From Hymenobacter radiodurans (lineage in GTDB: Bacteria > Bacteroidota > Bacteroidia > Cytophagales > Hymenobacteraceae), in contig NZ_CP037922.1 in assembly GCF_004355185.1 (NCBI RefSeq), positions 1,426,001 through 1,490,000 of the forward strand: 64,000 nucleotides of DNA, read 5' to 3'. A program made the position numbers and the translations under genes. Position 1 is the first letter of the stretch. Each line of letters begins with the position of its first letter. Of the stretch, positions 28,701-37,297 are shown one piece after another. The notes under the pieces were generated by a model, which worked only from the letters and a program-made list of their open reading frames with translations, searched no databases and was not told where the DNA came from.

Positions 28701-30874
28701 ACTTTGCCCCCCACCGCTGGCCGCGACAGTGTAGTATGGTATTGGCGGTTGCGTTTTCAAACCAGCGGCCCCAGCGAAAATCAGGAGTGGGCTGTCAGCT
28801 CTTTCCGTCTCATTAACGGTAGCCCCGGCGGTTGGTCGCAGAGCCACCACGGACAGTTTCGCCGCGATGGACGCACCACTGTGGATGTTGCGGCTCCATC
28901 GGGCAAGTGGGACTTCAGCGACCAAAGTATTAGCGTGAAGCTTTCTACCCGCGGCGGAAGCACCGGCGCCGGCCCTACTTTCCTGACTTCCTATGGCATT
29001 GCGCCAGAAGGTACCAGTCCGTACGTCATCAACTGTGCGCCCTCAACGCCCAATATGTTGGCTGCCGTATTTGATGGACTGACGTTGAAGGCGGTGCGCA
29101 ACGTGCCGGGCGCATACGATTCCTGCGGTCTTAAACCCAATATGTATTATCACTTCGCCCGCGAAGGCACAGCTGATAACCTGAATACGCCTGCCCGTCA
29201 GGCGCAGCTTCTGGCCTTGCTGAATAACCTGAAGCCTGGTCAGTACGTGGCGCTGGTATCGATGAACAAGGTGAACTTTGCTTCCTTCTCGCCCGAGTTG
29301 AAAACGGCGCTGAAGTCACTTGGTTCGCAGCTTATTGATCAGTTGCAGGACGGCGACCCATTCGTATTCCTTGGGCAAAAGGGCCCCGGAGCCCGGCCGG
29401 CGCAGGAGCGGTCATTCGACGCGACCAGCACGGTGGCTCGCGCTGAGCAGATTGTAACCCTGGATGCCTTCCTGCGCACCCGCGCTGCCCGCGGCACGAT
29501 AACTTCTACCCTGATTGGGCCGGCCAAGCAGTGGGGTACACTCTTCCATACGGTGCGCACGGAGGCTTCCGATAGCTACACACTCCGCCTGATTGGTATT
29601 GATAAAGACGGCAATCAGCGACAGTTAAATCCCGACGTGAAAAACCGGGAATTAGCCTTGGCTGGCGTATCGGCGCAGGAATACCCTTATTTGCAGCTGG
29701 TGCTACAAATGCGCGACACGCTCAACCGGACGGCTCCACAGCTCAAGCAATGGCTGGTAACGTATGAGGGCTTGCCAGAAGGAATTGTGCGCCGCGACTT
29801 GGCGGAAGCGAAAGAAGCGAAAGTATACGATGCCGCTACGTTGGCCCAGCAGGCCATGAGCCGCGGCGAATTAACCTTTCCGGTTTACTTCCAAAACGTA
29901 TCGTCTGTGGCGTTTGGCCAGCCGCTCATTGCCGAAATCACGGTGCGCGACGCCAGCAATAATGTGCGCACGGCTAAAATTCAGTCGCTCCGTCCGCTCA
30001 AAGCCGACTCGACGGCTACGTTCAATATCCGCCTCGATGTGCGCGGGTTGCTGGGGCCATTACGGGGCAGGTAAACGTGAATCCACGCTTGCTGCCGGAG
30101 CAGTTCTACTTTAACAACGAGCTAATACTGCCGCCTTTCACGATAGAAGACCGCAATACGCCGCCCGTGCTCGATGTGGCCTTCGATGGGCAGCATATTC
30201 TGGATGGAGATATCGTGTCGCCGATGCCCGTTATCATGGTGCAGCTCAATGATGAGGACAAGTTGAATGCTGTCCGCGACCCTAGCAATTTTGACTTATT
30301 CCTGACGAAGCCCGGCGAATCTATTCCAATTAAGGTGCCCATGACGGGCTCCGATGTACTGTTCACGACTGACGTAGAGAAAGGAATTGCGCGCGTGGAG
30401 TATCAGCCGGGTAAGCAGACGCCTTTGCTGAATGGCATCTACAAGCTGGAAGTACAAGGCCGTGACGCGACCAACCTGGCGGCCAGCACGCAGCGCTACT
30501 CCATTCGCTTTGAGGTGATTAACGAGTCGACCATTACGAATTTCTATCCGTATCCGAACCCTATTACCAGCAAAGCTAAGTTCGTGTTTACGCTCACGGG
30601 CGCCGAGCTGCCCCGCGACTTGAAAATTCAGGTGATGACGCTGACGGGCAAAGTGGTTCGCGAGATAATGATGGCTGAACTCGGGCCTCTGCACATCGGC
30701 AACAACATTACCGACTATGCCTGGGACGGCACCGATGAGTTTGGCGACCAATTGGCAAACGGTACCTATCTGTACCGCGTGGTAATGGATAACCCCGGCC
30801 AGTTTGAGCGCCGCCGCACTGCCGGCGACCAGGTCTTCAAGAAAGATTGGGGTAAGCTAGTGCTATTGCGTTAA
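25750..30874 (+). pseudogene. porU: T9SS sortase PorU (two frameshifts)
   Basis: PorU is the surface gingipain-like cysteine peptidase that removes T9SS C-terminal signals. Joined, the product would be about 1708 residues. The natural ATG at 25750 encodes MKQKYTLRYLLGAF, but the frame shifts at GGGGGCTTTTT (25782-25792) just before the rest of the signal peptide (LLLLFSSLPAAAQS). One added T restores it. The body (25791-30074) has the catalytic pair in ITYFGHGSP and IVNGCAGGF. A second break lies at GGGG (30054-30057). One added G joins it to 30077-30874, which carries TNFYPYPNP and a FlgD-like end. Both breaks look like shortened homopolymers. Loss of PorU would disable export of every T9SS protein in the window. 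Confidence 0.9.
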
Positions 30875-30885
30875 CCTTTATTTAA

Positions 30886-30929
30886 GCACAAAAAAAGCCC
30901 CCAGAGAAGTTCTGGGGGCTTTTTTGTGC
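30886..30929. terminator. Bidirectional terminator
   Basis: GCACAAAAAAAGCCCCCAG pairs with CTGGGGGCTTTTTTGTGC around AGAAGTT. It lies between porU and the converging folA. Confidence 0.92.
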
Positions 30930-30944
30930 TATTTACTTTTGCAA

Positions 30945-31430
30945 TTAACGCCGACGCAGGGTCACGAAACTGAACGGATAGGCGTGCTTCTCATCAGGCC
31001 CATGACGTTCCCGCGTTTCTTCGCGCCATTCCGTGTGGCTGAGGTCGGGAAAAGTAACATCGCCCTCAAAGTCGTGGTGCACTTCGGTCAGGTAGATCGT
31101 GTCGGCCGCCGAGAGGGACTGACGGTAGATCTCGCCGCCGCCAATGACAAAGATGTTTTCATCGTGCGTTTGGGCCAATTCTATTGCCTCGGGTACAGAG
31201 TAAGTTGTTTCCGTGCCGTCGGCTTTCCAATCAGGCTGACGGGTCACCACAATATTCTGCCGCCCCGGCAGCGGCTTCCCGATGGCTTCATACGTGCGCC
31301 GGCCCATGATAATTGGGTGACCCAGTGTCAGGGCTTTGAAATGCTTCAAATCTTTCGGCAAGTGCCAGATAAGCTGATTATCACGACCTATAATACCATT
31401 CTGAGCTACTGCTACTACTAAAGCAATCAT
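30945..31430 (-). CDS. folA: Dihydrofolate reductase
   Basis: This enzyme of 161 residues reduces dihydrofolate to tetrahydrofolate with NADPH. Family marks are VAVAQNGIIGRDNQLIWHLPKDL at the N-terminus, IIMGRRTYEAIGKPLPGR, and FVIGGGEIYRQSL for NADPH binding, with YLTEVHHDFEGD and FPFSF-like YPFSFV at the C-terminus. The length is normal. The folate role fits with the neighbouring fmt gene, which uses formyl-tetrahydrofolate. Confidence 0.96.
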   Translation of the reverse strand: MIALVVAVAQNGIIGRDNQLIWHLPKDLKHFKALTLGHPIIMGRRTYEAIGKPLPGRQNIVVTRQPDWKADGTETTYSVPEAIELAQTHDENIFVIGGGEIYRQSLSAADTIYLTEVHHDFEGDVTFPDLSHTEWREETRERHGPDEKHAYPFSFVTLRRR

Positions 31431-31545
31431 ATAATTCTTTCGATTAACGAGAAGTGTTTTCTTCTCACTCTATTATGCGATGTCGGGTTGCTGCAAGCGC
31501 AGTCGGACATTGCGTAAAAGCTTATCGTGGGCCGGAAGCAGATGG

Positions 31546-32501
31546 CTATTTCTGCAATGCCGACAGATTAAAACCGCGCAGAAACTCCTGGATCGACATG
31601 CGCTTTTTACCCTCTAGCTGTACGTCCAGCAGATCTAGTAGGCCATTGGTCGTTTGTACGCGCAGATACGTCCGACCGTCGGAAAACCATGTGCCCGGAT
31701 ACGTGGTGGTAGGGCCGGTGGAGTCTTCATCATCCAGGGCCTGAGCACGAAATATCTTGAGGGTGCGGCCATCGGGTAGCGTGGCGAAGGCCGTAGGGAT
31801 GGGGAGAGGCCACGCACCAAATTTACCAGCTGGGGGGCATGTTGCTTAAAATCGAGGCGGCCAGTTTCCTTCTGAATCTTGGGAGCGGCGCGCAGTTCCC
31901 CGCTTTCCATTTGGGGCAAGCTAGGCGCGGTACCATGCGCAATGGCTTGCACGGTGCGCAGCGCCAGCGCTGCACCAGCTATTTTTAGCTTTTCATACAG
32001 GGAGCCAAAATCGTCCTCATCTGTAATCGGCACGACATCCTGAAAAATCAGGTCGCCGGTGTCAATCTCATGGCGGAGGAAAAAAGACGTGACGCCGGTT
32101 TGCGTTTCCCCATGAATCAGGGCCCAGTTGATTGGCGCTGCTCCCCGATACTGCGGCAGCAAAGAGGCGTGAATGTTAATGGAGCCCATGGGCGGCATAC
32201 TCCACACGGCCTGCGGCAACATTCGAAACGCCACGACAACCTGCAAATCAGCCTCTAACTCCTTCAGCGCAGCCTGAAATTCCGGGTCTTTCAGATTGGT
32301 GGGCTGCAATACGGGCACATTATGTGCCTGCGCGGCCTGCTTCACTGCCGACTCGGCTAGCTGGCGGCCGCGCCCGGCAGGCTTATCGGGAGCCGTAATG
32401 ACCGCCACCACCACGCACCCAGGCCAGGAAAGCAAGGCTTCCAGCGTGGGTACGGCAAATTCGGGCGTACCCATGAAGACAATGCGCAGGGGTTGAAGCA
32501 T
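31546..32501 (-). pseudogene. fmt: Methionyl-tRNA formyltransferase (frameshifted)
   Basis: Fmt formylates initiator Met-tRNA using 10-formyl-THF. The catalytic domain is intact: RIVFMGTPEFAVPTLEAL, SINIHASLLPQYRGAAPINWA and TGVTSFFLRHEIDTGD. The frame then breaks after NLVRGLSP at a run of four G on the plus strand (31801-31804). The broken frame stops at 31635. One added base would continue as IPTAFATLPDGRTLK and run to a TAG at 31546, giving about 318 residues, the usual Fmt length, with a C-terminal OB-like domain. As fmt is close to essential, a base-calling shortfall is more likely than real loss. Confidence 0.92.
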
Positions 32502-32595
32502 GATACTTAGTCGCGGTGAACAGAGATAAAGGGTTGTGTATGCCGTACTAGCGTAGCTTTTATGTGATTACGCGCCTCGCTAGCACAGCGGCAGG

Positions 32596-33849
32596 TTACG
32601 CCTCAGGATACAACAAATACTTCTTGCGCATAGCCTTGTACTGGCTCAACGCCGGCTCCCAGGTCTTACGAATCTCAGCCTCCGACTTACCGGCGATAAT
32701 TTGCTGGCGTAGGGCTGCCGTACCAACTAGGCGCTCAAATCCTTTATTAAAGAAGTTTGCTTTGTCGGTGCTTTGCTGGTAGAAGTCGAGCAGGTATTTC
32801 AGCGTGAAACCGATGTCGCCGTTGGTCTGACGCAGGTCGAGGCCGTAGCAAAGTTTGCCTTTTTGGGGTGGCGCGGTAGAGGCAGCGTTAGGAGTAGGCG
32901 TGAAGCTGAACGGGCGGCTAGTTGGCTGAGTAGGCGCACCAATTACTTCAAACGGCATCGCTGTGCCCCGGCCCACGCTGACATCCGTGCCCTCAAACAG
33001 ACACATGGTCGCATACAGATCAACTGAGTGCGCGTTCGGCAGGTTGGGCGAGGGACGTACGGGCAGCTTGTAGCGGGTGGCATGGGTGTAGCCTTCCACT
33101 GGTATCACCGTTAGGGAGCATTTTTTGCCCCCCGCGAGCCAGCCTTCCCCATTTATCATTTGCGCTAGCTCGCCCATTGTCAGCCCATGAACCACCGGAA
33201 TAGGGTTCAGGCCGACGAATGTTTTAAACTGCGGCTCCAGCACCGGTCCATCTACGTAATGGCCGTTGGGGTTGGGACGATCCAGCACAATTACCGTTTT
33301 GCCCTGCTCGGCGGCGGCCTCCATTACATAATGTAAGGTGCTGCTGAACGTATAGAACCGAGCGCCTACGTCCTGAATGTCGAATACCAATACATCTAGG
33401 TCTTTCAGCATTTCGGGCGTGGGCTTGTGGGTGGCGCCGTAGAGGGAGCGCACGGGCAGACCGCTACGAGCATCGCGTCCATCCTTAATCGTAGCTCCAT
33501 CAGCCTCTTCGCCCCGAAAGCCATGTTCGGGAGCAAAGATGGTCTTGACCTGAATGCCTTGCCGAAGCAGCGTATCTACTAAGTGAGAGCGGCCCACCAG
33601 CGAGGTCTGATTGACGACTAGCCCCACGCGTTTGCCCTTAAGCAAGGGCAGGTAGCGGTTGCCTAGCTCAGCGCCCATGCGCGGACCCTCCATAATTTGC
33701 TGCGGCGCCGACTGCGCTGTTACCGGCGCGACTGCTGTACTGGCTTTGGTAGTCGTGCTGGGGGGCAAAGTTGGCGTGGTTTGGGCTGCGGAGCAGTTGG
33801 CCATCAGTACACTCAAACTTAGCAGATTAGGGAGGAAGGACGAATACAT
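32596..33849 (-). CDS. namZ: Exo-beta-N-acetylmuramidase NamZ-like lipoprotein (DUF1343)
   Basis: The product has 417 residues. Its signal peptide ends in a lipobox (SVLMANC, Cys near residue 19), followed by a Thr/Pro/Ala linker. From residue 60 it matches DUF1343, now known as NamZ, which removes terminal MurNAc from peptidoglycan fragments. Motifs are GKRVGLVVNQTS, IFAPEHGFRGEEADG, DVLVFDIQDVGARFYTF, VLDRPNPNG and SVGRGTAMPFEVIG. It is divergent from the permease gene with 48 bases between them. Lipid anchoring would place it at the periplasmic or outer face for cell-wall recycling. Confidence 0.88.
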   Translation of the reverse strand: MYSSFLPNLLSLSVLMANCSAAQTTPTLPPSTTTKASTAVAPVTAQSAPQQIMEGPRMGAELGNRYLPLLKGKRVGLVVNQTSLVGRSHLVDTLLRQGIQVKTIFAPEHGFRGEEADGATIKDGRDARSGLPVRSLYGATHKPTPEMLKDLDVLVFDIQDVGARFYTFSSTLHYVMEAAAEQGKTVIVLDRPNPNGHYVDGPVLEPQFKTFVGLNPIPVVHGLTMGELAQMINGEGWLAGGKKCSLTVIPVEGYTHATRYKLPVRPSPNLPNAHSVDLYATMCLFEGTDVSVGRGTAMPFEVIGAPTQPTSRPFSFTPTPNAASTAPPQKGKLCYGLDLRQTNGDIGFTLKYLLDFYQQSTDKANFFNKGFERLVGTAALRQQIIAGKSEAEIRKTWEPALSQYKAMRKKYLLYPEA

Positions 33850-33884
33850 GCGGAAATGGGGCTAGAAAACTGGATGGGTTAGAG

Positions 33885-33892
33885 TAGCTTTA
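33885..33892 (+). promoter_or_regulatory. Candidate -7 box for the permease gene
   Basis: TAGCTTTA is close to TAnnTTTG and ends five bases before the GTG at 33898. This again suggests a leaderless or near-leaderless transcript. Motif match only. Confidence 0.4.
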
Positions 33893-33897
33893 CGGCA

Positions 33898-35112
33898 GTG
33901 AATATATCGCGCTACATCTCCAGTAAGATTGACGGAGCCGACTCCGGGTCGTTTACTTCGTCGGTGACAAAAATAGCCATTATCAGCATTGCCCTCGGGC
34001 TGGCTGTGATGATTGTGTCATTTTCCATCCTGGAGGGCTTCCGCAACGAGATACAAAGCAAGATCTTTTCCTTCGGCGCGCACCTGCAAATCAGCAAGTA
34101 CGACACCAATAACTCCCTGAATGCTGAGCCCATCAGCGGGCCGCGCCTGATTCAAACTTTGCGCCGTTCGCCGCAGGTAGATGTTATTCAGCCCTTTGCC
34201 CGCAAGACGGCAATTATCAAAACCAAGGATGAGGTGCTGGGCATCGTGCTCAAAGGTATCGATGAGAAAACCAGTCGCTCGCCCATGCGCCAGAATCTGG
34301 TGGCTGGTGAGTTTCTGACATTTCCCGATTCCAGCGCCAGCAACGACGTGCTGCTTTCCCGTAAAGTGGCCGATAAGCTGCGTTTGAAAGTTGGCGATGA
34401 GGCGCTGTTTTATTTTATCCAAAATCCACCCCGGGTGCGCAAATTCCAGGTGCGCGGCATTTATCAGACCGGCCTCGATGAGTTTGACGAGGTGTACATC
34501 ATTGGCGATATTCGGCAGATTCGGGAGTTGAACGCTTGGCCCGATACGTTGGTGGGCGGACTGGAAGTGACGCTACGCGACTTTCAGCGCCTCGACCCTG
34601 TGTCGGATACCTTGTACGAAACCCTGCCCTACGACCTGAAGCTGGACAAGATTACCGATCAGTACGCCCAGCTTTTCGACTGGCTGAAGCTGCTAAACAA
34701 GAACGTTGTCATCTTCCTGATCCTCATCATCTTCGTGGCTACCTTCAATATGGTGGCTACTATATTTATCATGATTCTGGAGCGCACCAATATGATTGGT
34801 GTGCTCAAAGCCATCGGCGCTACCGATAACCAGATTCGGAGCATGTTTTTCTTTCGAGGCCTAAGCCTGACCCTGCGCGGCATGCTCATCGGCAACCTGA
34901 TTGGTCTGGGTTTCTGCGCCTTGCAGTACTACACGCACCTCATTCCCCTCGACCCCGAGAACTACTACATGGACCGCGTGCCGATTCACTGGGACCTTAC
35001 CATCATCATCGTCCTGAATGTGGCTACGTTCCTCACGTCGCTCTTAGCCGTACTTATCCCAACGTATCTGATTTCGCGCATTATGCCCGTAGCCGCTATC
35101 AAGTTCGACTAA
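33898..35112 (+). CDS. FtsX/LolC-LolE family ABC transporter permease
   Basis: The membrane protein has 404 residues and uses a GTG start. It has one N-terminal transmembrane helix (IAIISIALGLAVMIVSFSIL), a periplasmic MacB-type domain of about 200 residues, and three C-terminal helices around residues 265-400. The first of these includes VIFLILIIFVATFNMVATIF; the conserved GVLKAIGATDNQIRSMFFF is the FtsX/LolE coupling segment. This is the layout of the lipoprotein-releasing permeases LolC/E. No ATPase gene is adjacent, so a partner must be encoded elsewhere. Lipoprotein release is likely but not shown. Confidence 0.87.
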   Translation: MNISRYISSKIDGADSGSFTSSVTKIAIISIALGLAVMIVSFSILEGFRNEIQSKIFSFGAHLQISKYDTNNSLNAEPISGPRLIQTLRRSPQVDVIQPFARKTAIIKTKDEVLGIVLKGIDEKTSRSPMRQNLVAGEFLTFPDSSASNDVLLSRKVADKLRLKVGDEALFYFIQNPPRVRKFQVRGIYQTGLDEFDEVYIIGDIRQIRELNAWPDTLVGGLEVTLRDFQRLDPVSDTLYETLPYDLKLDKITDQYAQLFDWLKLLNKNVVIFLILIIFVATFNMVATIFIMILERTNMIGVLKAIGATDNQIRSMFFFRGLSLTLRGMLIGNLIGLGFCALQYYTHLIPLDPENYYMDRVPIHWDLTIIIVLNVATFLTSLLAVLIPTYLISRIMPVAAIKFD

Positions 35113-35135
35113 ACCAGCTAGATTAAGAGTATCAT

Positions 35136-35173
35136 ATAAAAAGCCCCCTAGCGCATGGCTGGGGGCTTTTTTA
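35136..35173. terminator. Bidirectional terminator
   Basis: ATAAAAAGCCCCCTAGC pairs with GCTGGGGGCTTTTTTAT, with one mismatch. It sits between the permease gene and the converging M23 peptidase gene. Confidence 0.88.
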
Positions 35174-35203
35174 TTACGTAGAGTGTCGTTCTTGATTTCT
35201 GCG

Positions 35204-35899
35204 CTAGTCGAGGTGCCGGCTTTGCAGAATCAGGTTCGGATTGGGGCACAAATCGGCCCATTTCTCTCGCTCCGCTGGGAGCGCTACGCCCGGAAAATCA
35301 CCCTCTAGGCTCTGCATATCAGCTATAACCTGAAAGTGAAGGTGAGGTGGCCAGTCGCCATTCTCGGGGTGTGGGCCTACTTCGGCAAACGTGATGCCCG
35401 GCTCCACCAGCATTCCCGGCCGCAGCAACGCCACTTCACGGCGGCCTAAGTGCCCATAGAGGGTATAAAATGTGGTGCCTTCCAGCTTGTGCTCCAGAAT
35501 AACGGTAGGGCCATAATCACCGAAATTATCATTGTCGGCGAGGCTGTGTACGGTAGCTGGCAAGGGCGACCAAACGGGCGTGCCGGCCCGCACCCAGACA
35601 TCGACGCCCAGGTGCAAAGAGCGCGCTGGCACGGCTGGGTCGCCAAACAAACCAGGGCTGCGGCGGTAGATAATACGATTCTCCAAATAGCCACCAACCC
35701 CAATTAATGCTCCCTGAGCTTCCAGCAGTTCAGTTACCAACTCCTCAAAAGCAGCGGTATCGCGCAAATCAGCTTCCAAGACTCGCGGATTGCGGTCGGT
35801 AAAGTCGAGCCGACATACTTCCGGGCTGTTCAGGTCAATGGGCAGCACCGGCCCGAATTGCGCCTGATGCCGTTGTAAGAGTTGAGAAAGTTCAGTCAT
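35204..35899 (-). CDS. M23 family metallopeptidase-like protein
   Basis: With the ATG at 35899 (MTELSQLLQRHQ) the product has 231 residues; an upstream in-frame start at 35992 would add 31. The lysostaphin/LytM fold is shown by HLGVDVWVRAGTPVWSP (metal-binding H-x3-D), TLYGHLGRREV and the HLHFQV motif. The enzyme would cut peptidoglycan cross-bridges. No signal peptide is visible in either version, which is odd for a cell-wall enzyme. Export by another route or a cytoplasmic role is possible. Confidence 0.8.
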   Translation of the reverse strand: MTELSQLLQRHQAQFGPVLPIDLNSPEVCRLDFTDRNPRVLEADLRDTAAFEELVTELLEAQGALIGVGGYLENRIIYRRSPGLFGDPAVPARSLHLGVDVWVRAGTPVWSPLPATVHSLADNDNFGDYGPTVILEHKLEGTTFYTLYGHLGRREVALLRPGMLVEPGITFAEVGPHPENGDWPPHLHFQVIADMQSLEGDFPGVALPAEREKWADLCPNPNLILQSRHLD

Positions 35900-36019
35900 A
35901 TAAATTTCGGGAGCAGATGACCGTTTATGAGGCATTCGTAAATACAGAAAGCTCATAACCGCGCTGACCTTACCACGTAAAGTCGGGCGCAAGCTAAGGT
36001 CTGAGCAGCATTAATCCCG

Positions 36020-36027
36020 TACTTTTG
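36020..36027 (+). promoter_or_regulatory. Candidate -7 box for paaE
   Basis: TACTTTTG matches TAnnTTTG exactly, 43 bases before the paaE ATG at 36071. Confidence 0.5.
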
Positions 36028-36070
36028 TACCTAGGTTTCCAAGTTCCTAAGCCCCAGTCCTCCATCCAGA

Positions 36071-37177
36071 ATGAGCAGTCCTTACCTCACCCTCCACGTT
36101 GTCGAGCTCACCCACGAAACGCCCGACGCCGTTACTATCCATCTTGAACAACCCACCCGCCAGCCCATTGCCTGCCAGCCCGGCCAGTTTCTAACTCTGA
36201 TTCTGCCCTGCGGTCCGGGGGGCAAAAAAGAGCGCCGCGCCTACTCCCTGAGCAGCACGCCGCACGAAGCCCCGCGCCTGTCCGTCACGGTGAAGCGCGT
36301 GCCGGGAGGTTTGGTAAGCAACTATCTGCTTGATACAGTGCGCGTAGGCCAGCAAATCGAGGCAATGGCGCCGCTCGGAAACTTTACAGTGAAGCCCAGC
36401 CCAAAATCGGCCCGCTCGTTGGTGCTGGTGGGTGCCGGCAGCGGCATTACGCCCCTGATGAGCATACTAAAAGCCGTGCTACGCGAGGAGCCACAAAGCC
36501 ATATCTTGCTCGTGTACGGCAACCGCAACGAAGAATCCGTGATTTTTCGGCAGCAGCTGGCCACGCTGGAGCAGGAGTCGGGGGGGCGTTTGCAAGTCGA
36601 GCACGTATATAGCCAACCTGCCAATCCGGCAACTACCCAGCACAAAGGCCGCCTGAACCGCACCATGCTGCTGCGCATTCTGGAGCAGCGCCACCAGTTT
36701 CCGGCCGAGCAAGCCGAATACTACCTGTGCGGCCCCGATGGCCTGATGCAGGAAGCTCGCTCTGCGCTGGACTTGCTAGGTGTTCCTGCTGCTAATATTC
36801 ATCGTGAAAGCTTTGTAGCCGCCGCCGACAGCACCGAAGCCGCTGCTGCCCAGCCAAACGGTCACGGCGACGTATCAACGGCCGACGACGATGGCAAAAT
36901 CGTGACCCGCACGGTAACTATTAATTATGAAGGCAGTGAGTATAAACTGGTAGTTGAGCCCAACCAAACGATTCTGGAAGCGGCTCTCGATCAGGATATC
37001 GACTTGCCATATTCCTGTCAGGCAGGCTTGTGCACGGCTTGCCGCGGCAAGTGTCTGTCGGGCAAAGTGCACTTGGATGAGCGTGAAGGCTTATCCGACT
37101 CCGAAATGAAACAAGGCTACGTACTTACTTGCGTTGGTCATCCGCTCACAGCCGACGTCGTTATTGAGATAGCATAA
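36071..37177 (+). CDS. paaE: Phenylacetyl-CoA epoxidase reductase subunit PaaE
   Basis: The product has 368 residues and passes electrons from NADPH to the PaaABC epoxidase. An FAD domain comes first (CQPGQFLTLIL, RRAYSLSSTP), then an NAD(P) domain from about residue 115 (VLVGAGSGITPLMS, YLCGPDGLM). A plant-type [2Fe-2S] ferredoxin domain follows from about 280, with PYSCQAGLCTACRGKCL and a final cysteine in YVLTCVGHP. The order FAD-NAD-ferredoxin is that of PaaE. It is encoded divergently, about 2.6 kb from paaD and the rest of the cluster. A general ferredoxin reductase is possible, but the context supports PaaE. Confidence 0.88.
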   Translation: MSSPYLTLHVVELTHETPDAVTIHLEQPTRQPIACQPGQFLTLILPCGPGGKKERRAYSLSSTPHEAPRLSVTVKRVPGGLVSNYLLDTVRVGQQIEAMAPLGNFTVKPSPKSARSLVLVGAGSGITPLMSILKAVLREEPQSHILLVYGNRNEESVIFRQQLATLEQESGGRLQVEHVYSQPANPATTQHKGRLNRTMLLRILEQRHQFPAEQAEYYLCGPDGLMQEARSALDLLGVPAANIHRESFVAAADSTEAAAAQPNGHGDVSTADDDGKIVTRTVTINYEGSEYKLVVEPNQTILEAALDQDIDLPYSCQAGLCTACRGKCLSGKVHLDEREGLSDSEMKQGYVLTCVGHPLTADVVIEIA

Positions 37178-37297
37178 AGACTTGGCGGAACGGAATTTCG
37201 CGTAAATGCCTCCTGTTGAGGCTGATTTGTACTAAGTTGATAGGAATTTGCCTCAACTATCGACAACATTAAATCGCTGGCTTATCTTGTACTCCCT

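Noticed and set aside
30077..30874. Separate gene after porU
   Set aside because: It lacks a signal peptide and continues the PorU sequence after one added base; it is the PorU C-terminal part.
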